Below, piece by piece: positions 14,378 through 22,244 of a stretch of 64,000 nucleotides of DNA. The position numbers were made by a program, and so were the translations under genes. Position 1 is the first letter of the stretch. Each line of letters begins with the position of its first letter. Source of the stretch: G020354945 sp964570585 (GTDB lineage Bacteria > Omnitrophota > Gorgyraeia > JABMRG01 > JAFGKX01); NCBI GenBank assembly GCA_964570585.1, contig CAZMYR010000002.1, positions 1-64,000 of the forward strand, in the 5' to 3' direction. The notes under the pieces are model-generated. The model was not told the origin of the DNA. It did not search any database and worked only from the letters and a program-made list of their open reading frames with translations.

Positions 14378-14415
14378 ACCTTGGCGTTATTAGACGAGAA
14401 ACACCAAGGTTCGAA
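14369..14415 (-). terminator. Rho-independent terminator after tRNA-Ser(CGA)
   Basis: On the minus strand TTCGAACCTTGG (14415-14404) pairs with CCAAGGTTTGAA (14385-14374, one bulge/mismatch), followed by a T-run. It ends transcription of the tRNA, and perhaps of the exopolysaccharide operon, and it overlaps the longest possible start of the DUF3108 gene. Confidence 0.65.
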
Positions 14416-14425
14416 TTGGTATCAG

Positions 14426-14517
14426 TGGCGGAGAGAGGAGGATTCGAACCCCCGACCCCGAAATTTCGGGGTAATCGCTTTCGAGGCGATCGCTTTCAGC
14501 CACTCAGCCATCTCTCC
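14426..14517 (-). tRNA. tRNA-Ser (anticodon CGA)
   Basis: A 92-nt class II tRNA. Acceptor GGAGAGA pairs with TCTCTCC, discriminator G, CCA encoded. Anticodon loop CTCGAAA gives CGA (reads UCG). The variable arm is long with a CCCCGAAATTTCGGGG hairpin, and the T-arm is present. The 5' end lies only 4 nt after the stop codon of the Wzz-like gene, so it may be cut out of the exopolysaccharide transcript. Confidence 0.96.
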
Positions 14518-14521
14518 AGTT

Positions 14522-15808
14522 CTACATCTGTTTTCCTTCAGCGCCTCCTGTTGGCTCGGTGGGAACCTTCTTTTCTACCCGGGAGCGCTCTAAGAAAAAT
14601 GTAATTAAGATCCCAATAATAAATCCGCCAACTGTAAATAGCCTCAAAAATATTTTCGTTGGCCTTATTTTGGCAACAGGGGCCCCGCCTTCTCTCGCAA
14701 ATCCCGCTATCGAAGCAGAAACAATAGAAATACCGCCGGCCCTTAGCTGTTGTTGGGCCACTTCATAGAGGCTCGCTAAATTTTCTAACTTGGTTTTTAA
14801 AAGGTCGAATTCTCTTTTTTTATCTAATAAACCAGAGTATTCTTTTTTCCCTTTTTTCATTTCGGCTTCAATTTCCGAAATTCTCCCCTTTGTGTAATCT
14901 AACTTTTCTTTTAACCCCCCTGACAGTTCTTTTATCCTGGAATCTACTTTTTTTATGGCAGATTCCTTGCGCTGATTTAACTCAACTATCTTGGGGTGCC
15001 CTGCCTTATAGGTCCTTAATAACTGCTTTGTTTCTGACTGGATGGTTTCATATTCCCTCCTGTAATCAGCCAATAAATCTCTTAAAGATGGGTCTATGCG
15101 CTGGGTAATAATTTCAGTTGTATCTTTTTCTTTGGTAAGCCGTTGGAGCTTCTCAAGAATCTTTTCATTTTCTTCTAACCCAACCGAAAGATGGGTCTTT
15201 TCTCCAATTAACTGGTCGGCGCTTTTTTGGTAATTGTTTAGTTGCTGCTGTGGATTTTGCATATCGTTGTCTTTTATAAAATTTAATAATTTATTTTCGG
15301 TCTCTTTTAGGTCTTTACCCAATTTGCTTGATTTAGAAAACCACTCCATAGCGTCTTTAGAAATAGAAAAACTTTCCTCTTTACGTAACTGGCGAAATGA
15401 ATTGGCTAATTGCGAAGCCATACCGGCTGCCAGCTGTGGTGTTTTTGCAACAGCCGTTATTTTGATAAGTGTACTTCCTATCGGTTTTACTCTTATGTGC
15501 TTTAAGAAACTCTCTCTTGGCCGTCTTTGATTTATAACATCAGTTATCTTTAAATGCAATTTATCGATAGCATTGTCCACAACTTCGTTGCTCTTTATAA
15601 TTTCTGCTTGATACATCAGGTATTCTGAGATAGCCTCCGTATCCCGGGAGAAACCATATACTACATCGGTAGGTTGTATGACAATCTCTACTATTGCCTT
15701 ATAAACAGGGCTGATGATTAAAGAAAAAACAAAACCTATCAAGGATGCCAAAATGGTTGATACAATAATTACTACTTTTCTCTTCCAGATTAATTTTAAG
15801 ATGTTCAT
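14522..15808 (-). CDS. Wzz/chain-length determinant-like protein (428 aa)
   Basis: Inner-membrane polysaccharide co-polymerase without a kinase domain. Transmembrane helix 1 covers about 12-34, followed by the Wzz domain (VYKAIVEIVIQP). A long coiled coil spans about 150-345, and the GNVR-like segment is at about 335-390. Transmembrane helix 2 is at about 385-410 (FTVGGFIIGILITFFLE). Such proteins set chain length of exported polysaccharide by oligomerising in the periplasm. The start has GGAG about 7 nt upstream. It is the last protein gene of the minus-strand operon that begins with the Wzc-like kinase; two other genes in the operon carry Wzz-type N-termini, so this is the third co-polymerase-like protein. 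Confidence 0.88.
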   Translation of the reverse strand: MNILKLIWKRKVVIIVSTILASLIGFVFSLIISPVYKAIVEIVIQPTDVVYGFSRDTEAISEYLMYQAEIIKSNEVVDNAIDKLHLKITDVINQRRPRESFLKHIRVKPIGSTLIKITAVAKTPQLAAGMASQLANSFRQLRKEESFSISKDAMEWFSKSSKLGKDLKETENKLLNFIKDNDMQNPQQQLNNYQKSADQLIGEKTHLSVGLEENEKILEKLQRLTKEKDTTEIITQRIDPSLRDLLADYRREYETIQSETKQLLRTYKAGHPKIVELNQRKESAIKKVDSRIKELSGGLKEKLDYTKGRISEIEAEMKKGKKEYSGLLDKKREFDLLKTKLENLASLYEVAQQQLRAGGISIVSASIAGFAREGGAPVAKIRPTKIFLRLFTVGGFIIGILITFFLERSRVEKKVPTEPTGGAEGKQM

Positions 15809-15824
15809 TTTTGCTCTCCATGGT

Positions 15825-15838
15825 TGGGGACGTCCCCA
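15825..15838. repeat. 14-bp perfect palindrome between operon genes
   Basis: TGGGGACGTCCCCA fills most of the gap between the TPR protein stop and the Wzz start, about 15 bp before the ribosome binding site. It could be a short hairpin or a small dispersed repeat. No other exact copy was noticed in the window. Confidence 0.5.
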
Positions 15839-17638
15839 TTACTTATAAAGTATTAGAGATCGGTCTAACAGATTCCTTTGCCTTTTTAACTCATCTTGTG
15901 CGTAACGCAACGGGCCTGCAAAATAAATTTTATCCCTGCTTAAGGAAAATCGCTCGATTTTAAATACCTGCTTCTGATTAAATACTCTATGGGCCTTGCC
16001 TGTTAACCTATTGGCTATATTTACCGGCGCATTAAACGGACCTAATTTGCCCTCTAAGATAGTAAACATAATCCATTTCTGAGGGCTATATTCTCCTTTA
16101 ATCAAATCCGTTTCAATGTGTTTCTCAAGGGTCATTTTGCCTAATGCATAAAATTTGAAATTTTTTGGCCCTATTTTTACAAATCCACTAACCCGGATGT
16201 GGTCTTTTTTAGGAAACTCCAGTTTAAATCCTATAACAGAAAGCCCTACCACTTTGGCGGCTCGGTTTAAACTCTTCCTTACATAATTGGTCAGAAATTC
16301 TGGATCGACATCGATGGTTAAAATTTCTCCTTTGCCAACATTTTGCTGAAGAGCCGCGTCGATACTTCCTTCAATCATATAGACAGCGTACCAGGCAGCT
16401 GTCTCTTCCCCCAACCTTAAGGCCCGGCCTAAAACAGGGACGGTTGACCAAACCTTAGTAATGGCCTCGCCTTTTAGCCCTTCCGGCACCTTGGTTAATT
16501 GCTCAAAAGGGGTTTGTTTTATCTCTAATTGTTCTCTGGACAATTCTAACAATGCCGAACCTGAATAATCCCTTACTACCTCAGCCGTTATTTTGTTTGC
16601 TTTATCTAAATCATTTAAGTCAAAAATGTATGTAAATTTTGAAAGCATTAAAGAGGTAGACGCAACTGCCGAATCACCGTGTTTATGAGCAAGGTCTCTG
16701 AATAATTCCGCAGCTTTTTCGTAATCTCCTTTTCTCTTAAAAGCATCGGCAATCTGGAATCTACTACTTGAAATCAACTTTTCTTGTTCGGATTCCTGAA
16801 TTAGGTCTTTAAAATATTTTATGCTTTGGTCTAAATCACCGGCTTGTTTATTTGTCCAGCCTAAATAAAATTTGGCTTTTGTAGCTAAATCCGAATCCGG
16901 GGCTATATCCAATACTTTGCTAAAGTAATCTCTGGCTTGGTTAAAATTCAACAATTGAGTCTTTAGCAATCCTAATCTAAAGTATGTCTTTAATATATCA
17001 TCGATATCGGTCAACTGGTTAAGGCCGGAGACTAATTCATCGCATTCTTCCTTTAAAAGCAATTGCTTATTTAAATTTATTGACAGGGCTTTAGCAATAT
17101 CCGCATATCGATTGGTGCCCCCTGATTTAATTATATCTACATACAAACTCCTGGCTTTACTGAAATCACCGTTGCGATGGGCAACGACTGCTTCTTTTAA
17201 ATCCTCTCTGAGCTGCTGGGTACTTTTTCTTCTCGCAAATGCAAATGTATTGCCGATTCCTTCTTTAAAGACCAAGGCCGAGGCGTCTAATGATTTTAAA
17301 ATATTGGGTCTTCGCTCGGCCTTTTCATCTATTAAATTTGACAGAACTATCTGTACGTCTTTAGAGATTGTCCTTTCAGAAATAGTAGAGTTTAAATAAT
17401 CTAATTTTGCCAGTCGAGACTCATCAAAACCTTCTTTTGCCACTTCGCCGGCGCTGCTTATATCTAACAGCAATGCCACCCCCAGGGTATCTCCTATCCT
17501 TAAAGATTGCAAAGAGCCATCCAAAGCCATCAATGATTTATCCAGAAGGAAATTATTATAACCGATGAAAAATATTACCAGCAGAAAAATTATAAAGGCG
17601 ATTGTTAGGGTAAGCCGAAGCGGAAAAGAAATCTTCAT
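15839..17638 (-). CDS. Membrane-anchored TPR protein (599 aa)
   Basis: N-terminal transmembrane anchor (about 9-29) followed by a large extracytoplasmic part. Residues about 145-345 carry several tetratricopeptide repeats (examples: FRLGLLKTQLLNFNQARDYF, YLGWTNKQAGDLDQSIKYF, FQIADAFKRKGDYEKAAELF). These usually mediate protein-protein contacts. The C-terminal 200 residues are beta-rich and unassigned. A ribosome binding site (AAAGGTG) lies 4 nt before the ATG. It lies between the HD-GYP and Wzz genes of the exopolysaccharide operon. A scaffold role for the export complex is plausible, comparable to TPR proteins in other export systems, but is not shown by the sequence. Confidence 0.8.
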   Translation of the reverse strand: MKISFPLRLTLTIAFIIFLLVIFFIGYNNFLLDKSLMALDGSLQSLRIGDTLGVALLLDISSAGEVAKEGFDESRLAKLDYLNSTISERTISKDVQIVLSNLIDEKAERRPNILKSLDASALVFKEGIGNTFAFARRKSTQQLREDLKEAVVAHRNGDFSKARSLYVDIIKSGGTNRYADIAKALSINLNKQLLLKEECDELVSGLNQLTDIDDILKTYFRLGLLKTQLLNFNQARDYFSKVLDIAPDSDLATKAKFYLGWTNKQAGDLDQSIKYFKDLIQESEQEKLISSSRFQIADAFKRKGDYEKAAELFRDLAHKHGDSAVASTSLMLSKFTYIFDLNDLDKANKITAEVVRDYSGSALLELSREQLEIKQTPFEQLTKVPEGLKGEAITKVWSTVPVLGRALRLGEETAAWYAVYMIEGSIDAALQQNVGKGEILTIDVDPEFLTNYVRKSLNRAAKVVGLSVIGFKLEFPKKDHIRVSGFVKIGPKNFKFYALGKMTLEKHIETDLIKGEYSPQKWIMFTILEGKLGPFNAPVNIANRLTGKAHRVFNQKQVFKIERFSLSRDKIYFAGPLRYAQDELKRQRNLLDRSLILYK

Positions 17639-17696
17639 CTTTCACCTTTCGTGGTCATCAGAATGAATCCTTCAAGCAGAAAAACTCCCAGAGGGC

Positions 17697-18752
17697 TCAC
17701 TTAAGTTTATCTATCATCTGTTTATTCTTATCTATATCTACCGGAGATTCTATGTGGAGGTGGGGCTTAGTTAATAAATCTATTAATTTTATATCGGTTA
17801 ACTTATTACCTTTAGTATCAAATATAATATCTACCCGGGGTCTTAATGGATAACCTTTGTTGATAGATGCTACAATACCAATTTCTCCGTTTGTTAATCT
17901 TACCCAACTGCCTATAGGATAAATACCTATATTGTCAATCAATGACTTAATAATGTTTACCTGAAATTTGTCGGATTCTACCTCTACCAGTTCCTTTACA
18001 GCTTCATGCGGCAACTTGGCCCCTCTATAACTGCGGCGATGAGTAATTGCCTCATAAACATCTGCCAACCCGATTATCTGGGCTATCCTCTGCAATTTTT
18101 CACTGCTTAACTCTTTGGTAAAATCCTTATCGGTCAATCTTTTATGATGGCCTCTAATGGCATCGATTACATCCCCTGTTATATCTTTTACTTTTTCTAA
18201 CATCCTTGCACTAACTACAGGATGCTCCTTGACTTTCTGGAGCTCTTTATGCTTCAATTTTCTGGGCAAAGAAATAATATCCTCTACACTTATCAGCCCC
18301 AAATCGTGCAATAAACCGCCTAAGGCTATGTTTATCAAGTCGGATTTGTTCATGTTCAGCCATATTCCTATTTTAACCGCTAATAAGCACACATTGAGCG
18401 AATGCATATGTAAATAATTTCTCCCTCTATAAGCATAAAAGTAATCAAAAAGTCCCCCATTACCCAATAATATACGGTCTACTAACTTGTGTAGATAATC
18501 TATTACTAATTTAAAATCTATTGAATTGGCTACATACTCTTTTGCATCAGGGGGGTTTAATCGCTTAGTCTGCCTGACCTTATTAAAGATATCTTTTAAT
18601 AAATCTATTCCCTCATTGTATAACTGTTCAATATCTGTAGCGGTATCTTTTTTTAGTGCCTTATCTAAGAGAGAGGGCACTTTTCCACCTTTGTTTTCTT
18701 TGTGAGGTTCGTCCTGTGGCCCCATCTTAATAATATCGCTTATTCTAATCAT
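17697..18752 (-). CDS. HD-GYP-related phosphodiesterase (351 aa)
   Basis: Cytoplasmic HD-GYP-type protein, a family that hydrolyses cyclic di-GMP. The HD core covers about 105-290, with His149-Asp150 in LLHDLG, His177 in KEHPV, His202-His203 in GHHKR, and ADVYEAITHRRSYR. The signature HHE-x-x-DGxGYP is altered to HHKRLTDKDF, so the GYP part is missing and activity or substrate may differ. The C-terminal 60 residues (GSWVRLTNGEIGIVASINKG) resemble the barrel often found after HD-GYP domains. The start codon overlaps the stop of the upstream ATPase gene by 4 bp, so translation is coupled. It may link polysaccharide output to a second messenger. Confidence 0.85.
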   Translation of the reverse strand: MIRISDIIKMGPQDEPHKENKGGKVPSLLDKALKKDTATDIEQLYNEGIDLLKDIFNKVRQTKRLNPPDAKEYVANSIDFKLVIDYLHKLVDRILLGNGGLFDYFYAYRGRNYLHMHSLNVCLLAVKIGIWLNMNKSDLINIALGGLLHDLGLISVEDIISLPRKLKHKELQKVKEHPVVSARMLEKVKDITGDVIDAIRGHHKRLTDKDFTKELSSEKLQRIAQIIGLADVYEAITHRRSYRGAKLPHEAVKELVEVESDKFQVNIIKSLIDNIGIYPIGSWVRLTNGEIGIVASINKGYPLRPRVDIIFDTKGNKLTDIKLIDLLTKPHLHIESPVDIDKNKQMIDKLK

Positions 18753-19552
18753 AACGCTAAATCCTTTGTTACTCTGTCTATTAACCCATCGTCTATATCA
18801 ACCTTTTTCTCAAACATGCCCTGCATAAGGGCGATTTCGCAAATATTATTTATCTTTCTGGGCAGGCCTTCTGAATAATCCCTAATTTTATTTATGGCTT
18901 TGTCCCGGAATAGCTCTTTTTCTATGCCCGCCACCCTTAATCTATGATGTATATATTCAGCTACTCTTATATAATCCAATCCGCCTAAATGATATGCAAT
19001 AGCAATCCTTTGTTTTAGTTGGGGTATATCATCTATCTTTTTTTTTAATTCCGGCTGGCCGATTAAGGCCAGGGTAAGTAAAAATCTATCGTTTAGTTGG
19101 AAGTTTAACAGGAGTCTTAATTCTTCAAAGACGTCTCTACTGTCAATAGCCTGGGCCTCGTCTATTACAATAACCGTATCCTTTTTTTTGTTATAATTTT
19201 CATACAAGATATCATTTAAGAGGTGCAAAATCTTTAGCTTGGTCTCCGGAAGCCTATCAGCCTTTAACTGAAACACTATCTCTCGTAATAAATCAACCCT
19301 TGATAACATCGGATTTACTATCAATGCAACATCATAATTTCCTTCTTCCAGCAATTCTTTAACAAGAACCCGGGCCAGGAGGGTCTTCCCTGCTCCATAT
19401 TCGCCGGTTAGCATAACGGCGCCTTTTTTTTGACCGATTACGTATTTTAACCGAGCATACGCCTCTTCATGCCCCGGTGAATAATAGATAAAACGAGGGT
19501 CAGGGGTATTCTCAAACGGCTTCTCATTAAGTCCCCAGTATTCTAAGTACAT
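18749..19552 (-). CDS. ExeA/GspA-type AAA ATPase of an exopolysaccharide locus (267 aa)
   Basis: Cytoplasmic P-loop ATPase resembling ExeA/GspA and the ATPases found with EpsH/exosortase polysaccharide loci. It starts with the hallmark YWGLNEKPFENTPDPRFIY. Walker A GEYGAGKT is at 50-57, Walker B TVIVIDEAQ at 126-134. The arginine-containing segment QLKQRIAIAYHLG follows, then a C-terminal winged helix region (EGLPRKINNICEIALMQG). No peptidoglycan-binding or membrane part is present, unlike true ExeA. It overlaps its upstream neighbour by 10 bp and its downstream one by 4 bp, in the same operon. Neither an exosortase nor PEP-CTERM proteins are visible in the window. Confidence 0.9.
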   Translation of the reverse strand: MYLEYWGLNEKPFENTPDPRFIYYSPGHEEAYARLKYVIGQKKGAVMLTGEYGAGKTLLARVLVKELLEEGNYDVALIVNPMLSRVDLLREIVFQLKADRLPETKLKILHLLNDILYENYNKKKDTVIVIDEAQAIDSRDVFEELRLLLNFQLNDRFLLTLALIGQPELKKKIDDIPQLKQRIAIAYHLGGLDYIRVAEYIHHRLRVAGIEKELFRDKAINKIRDYSEGLPRKINNICEIALMQGMFEKKVDIDDGLIDRVTKDLAL

Positions 19553-21294
19553 ACCAATATACTCCCCTTAAACTGTATCTTTACCTCTGTAAGTTTTTTG
19601 CTACACTTTATTAGGTCCCTATGGGATGTAGAATTGGTTTTGCAAACTAAAAATATACCATCGGCATTCGGAGAAAGGACGATAGAATCGGGGCTTCTTA
19701 ACAGGCCGGGAGAATCTACGATAACGCAGTCAAACTGCCCCCGCAATTTCCTAAAAAGCCCTGCCACTGCATCGGATTCTAACAAACCGGCCGGATCACG
19801 CACCCTCTTGCCGGCGGGTAGAATCTTCAACCTGTCTAACCCGTAGGTCCCCATAACTATATCCCAATCAATACTACCGCCTAAAAGCATGTCTGTAACA
19901 CCTTTTAGGCAATCCTCTAAATTGGCTTTGCCGGATAAAATATCCGAGATACCCATCGCTCTTGTTCCTATTCCAAAAAACTTAACCACCGACATTTTGT
20001 TAAGATTGGCATCCAGCAAAGCTATTTTCTTGCCCAGCCGAGCTAATATAATAGCTAAATTCGCAACTACTGTGCTTTTTCCAATTTTGCCGTCGGGGCT
20101 GGTGAAAACTAAAACCTTCTTATCAATATTGCCTTTAAAGGCATCCAATTTTATATGGGTGGCTAAACTGCGGTAATCATTTACATACCCGGAGGAATCA
20201 TCATATGCTAAAAGCAGATGGGCCCCGACTCTTTTTTTACCGGCAGTTACTGGCTTAACCTTCTGCCCCTTTTTTGGCTTTACAAACGGGACCGTTGCTA
20301 TTAGCGGGAAATCAGGGATATTCGACATCTCAAATTCAGAGACTATAGTATCGTTAACAGCAGCTATAATCAAAGCCGCTATAAGCCCTATCAAAAGCCC
20401 CGAATAAATAGACCTTTTGTAGATATCTGCCTTATCTAAATCGCCTATGGGCTTGCGTGGTCTGGTAGCATATTGCTCAATAACTACCGGAGGTTCTTTT
20501 ATCGCCCTGGATAAAGACTCTTTCTGCTTCTCTAACTGAGTTAAATTTTCTTGTAATTTATTATATATAGCTTGCTTTCCGGAGACATCTCGTTGTAAGG
20601 CCTTAATCCCTTTGACAACAGGAATGGACTCTAATTCTTTCTTTACGGAATCCAGTTCTGAATTGATGCTTGCTACTTCCGGATATGACTCAGTATATAT
20701 TCGCAGTAGTTCTGCCCTTTTTATCTCTAAGCTGGCTATTTTTTCTTTTAAGGACTTTCTTAAACTCTCAACTGACTCCCGTTGCCTTTTAAGGGAATCT
20801 AATTGCAGCTCTAATCTGTTTAAACGCTCATTTATTTCGGCCAGCTGGATTTTATAATCTTTGTATTCGGTATCGATTCTCTCTAATCTTTTCTTTTGCG
20901 CTTCATCTAAAAACCTCAAGCCTTTCTCATCAATCTCCATCTTATAAGTTTCTGCAATGTTATTTGCTACCATGGATATAACAAAGGGGTCTTCACCCTT
21001 TGCTTTTATAGATAAGCGGTTATAATCGCCCGATACGTCCAATTCTATATTTTGTTTTTGTTCCTGGCTTAATAACCTCAAGTTTTTATGTCGAAAAATC
21101 CTTCCAGGTTTGTCTGCGAAACCTTCTTTTTTAAAGACATCCTGCCCGATATTTGAGAAGGTAAGTTCTGCCGAAGTTGTATAGATGATGGGGTTATAAA
21201 ACAAATAAAGATAACCGACCACAACTCCAAGAATAAGGCCTATAACTAAGAATAAAATCAGCTCTCTCTTTAATCTTTTAAGATAATTTTTCAC
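19543..21294 (-). CDS. Wzz/CpsD-like protein with altered kinase domain (583 aa)
   Basis: Polysaccharide co-polymerase fused to a BY-kinase-like ATPase domain. The N-terminal membrane helix is at about 12-33, the Wzz domain and coiled coil at about 35-270, and the second helix at about 295-315. The ATPase domain is at about 390-583. The P-loop reads TSPDGKIGKST (398-408), with extra residues compared with the usual GEGKS/T form, and Walker A' is IALLDANLN. VIVDSPG is present. The tyrosine cluster that BY-kinases carry at the C-terminus is absent: the protein ends in FKGSILVCT. It may therefore be a regulatory or structural partner of the complete kinase at 22198-24342 rather than an autophosphorylating enzyme. 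Confidence 0.87.
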   Translation of the reverse strand: MKNYLKRLKRELILFLVIGLILGVVVGYLYLFYNPIIYTTSAELTFSNIGQDVFKKEGFADKPGRIFRHKNLRLLSQEQKQNIELDVSGDYNRLSIKAKGEDPFVISMVANNIAETYKMEIDEKGLRFLDEAQKKRLERIDTEYKDYKIQLAEINERLNRLELQLDSLKRQRESVESLRKSLKEKIASLEIKRAELLRIYTESYPEVASINSELDSVKKELESIPVVKGIKALQRDVSGKQAIYNKLQENLTQLEKQKESLSRAIKEPPVVIEQYATRPRKPIGDLDKADIYKRSIYSGLLIGLIAALIIAAVNDTIVSEFEMSNIPDFPLIATVPFVKPKKGQKVKPVTAGKKRVGAHLLLAYDDSSGYVNDYRSLATHIKLDAFKGNIDKKVLVFTSPDGKIGKSTVVANLAIILARLGKKIALLDANLNKMSVVKFFGIGTRAMGISDILSGKANLEDCLKGVTDMLLGGSIDWDIVMGTYGLDRLKILPAGKRVRDPAGLLESDAVAGLFRKLRGQFDCVIVDSPGLLRSPDSIVLSPNADGIFLVCKTNSTSHRDLIKCSKKLTEVKIQFKGSILVCT

Positions 21295-21296
21295 AA

Positions 21297-22244
21297 TTAA
21301 TCGTCCCCTATACCCCAGTCGCCTTTACCAAAGGCGCGCTTGTCTCTCTGAAGATCTATATCTGTTCTCTTAGGATACCAGGGCAATATATTATCCACAT
21401 TCCTATAATAATTTGCCTGGGCTATAACTTTGGTTACATCACTTTTAAGAGTATCTATCTTGCCTACAAAATTGGTCACGGTGGAGAGCCAGCCTCTGGC
21501 CAAAAATACAATATCATCAGAATGAACCAATATATTTTCACCCATATCCCCTTCTCTGAATATCTTATGGACATTTACTACGATTATTTTGGTCGGCTTT
21601 CCTCTTTCCATGCTTCCTCTTACAATATAAACCTTATGAAGATTTATATCGCTGTCATATCCACCTGCCATTGCTAAGACCTCTACCATCCTTATGGGTT
21701 TGGTAAATCTTATAATGCCTCCGCCTCCTGATTCATCTATAACTACAACCCTTTTGCCGCCAAATGCCTCTACGATAACAGAGACCTGGGGTACCCTTAT
21801 GTATTTACCCAATTTTTTCTCTATGGTATTTCTTAATCCATCTATAGTAACTCCTTTGGCCTGAATATCTCCGATGAGGGGAAAAGATATTTTCCCATCA
21901 GGTCTTACCACTACTGTTCTTCTTAAATCCTCGACCTGCCAGACTGAGATATTTAAAACATCCCCTGTTTCCATTCTATAGTCTTCAAGCTCCCACCCTC
22001 TATCCTCTATATCAGTGGCATAGACTAATTCAGCCTCATTTATATAATCTAATTGGCTGGTTGACTCACTGGCGGGAGACTCCGGACTTGTTGGGCTACT
22101 TCTGGTAGGCAGGGTTTGGCATCCGGAGAGAATAAACAAACATAATGTGGTCAACATAGTCACCATACACAGTGGCTGAGTTGGCAATAACAGCCTATTA
22201 TGTCTTCTTTTCTTTTTTTTCATCTTTTTTACCGTAATAATCAT
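21297..22244 (-). CDS. Polysaccharide export lipoprotein, Wza-like (315 aa)
   Basis: Outer-membrane polysaccharide exporter of the Poly_export/SLBB family. The lipobox is LCLFILSGC (Cys at about 42). The Poly_export domain is seen as YRMETGDVLNISVWQ through VVRPDGKISFPLIGDIQAKG. An SLBB segment follows (GIIRFTKPIRMVEVLAMAGGY, then DDIVFLARG). The start is unsure: ATG at 22244 or 22223, both inside the 3' end of the kinase gene and without a clear ribosome binding site, so translation is likely coupled. With the Wzc-like kinase just upstream it would form the trans-envelope export channel. Confidence 0.92.
   Translation of the reverse strand: MIITVKKMKKKKRRHNRLLLPTQPLCMVTMLTTLCLFILSGCQTLPTRSSPTSPESPASESTSQLDYINEAELVYATDIEDRGWELEDYRMETGDVLNISVWQVEDLRRTVVVRPDGKISFPLIGDIQAKGVTIDGLRNTIEKKLGKYIRVPQVSVIVEAFGGKRVVVIDESGGGGIIRFTKPIRMVEVLAMAGGYDSDINLHKVYIVRGSMERGKPTKIIVVNVHKIFREGDMGENILVHSDDIVFLARGWLSTVTNFVGKIDTLKSDVTKVIAQANYYRNVDNILPWYPKRTDIDLQRDKRAFGKGDWGIGDD

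Noticed and set aside
14381..14604. Plus-strand frames with REEDSNPRPR-like or AERGGFEPPTP-like peptides
   Set aside because: Again antisense translation of tRNA-Ser(CGA); the tRNA explains the sequence completely.
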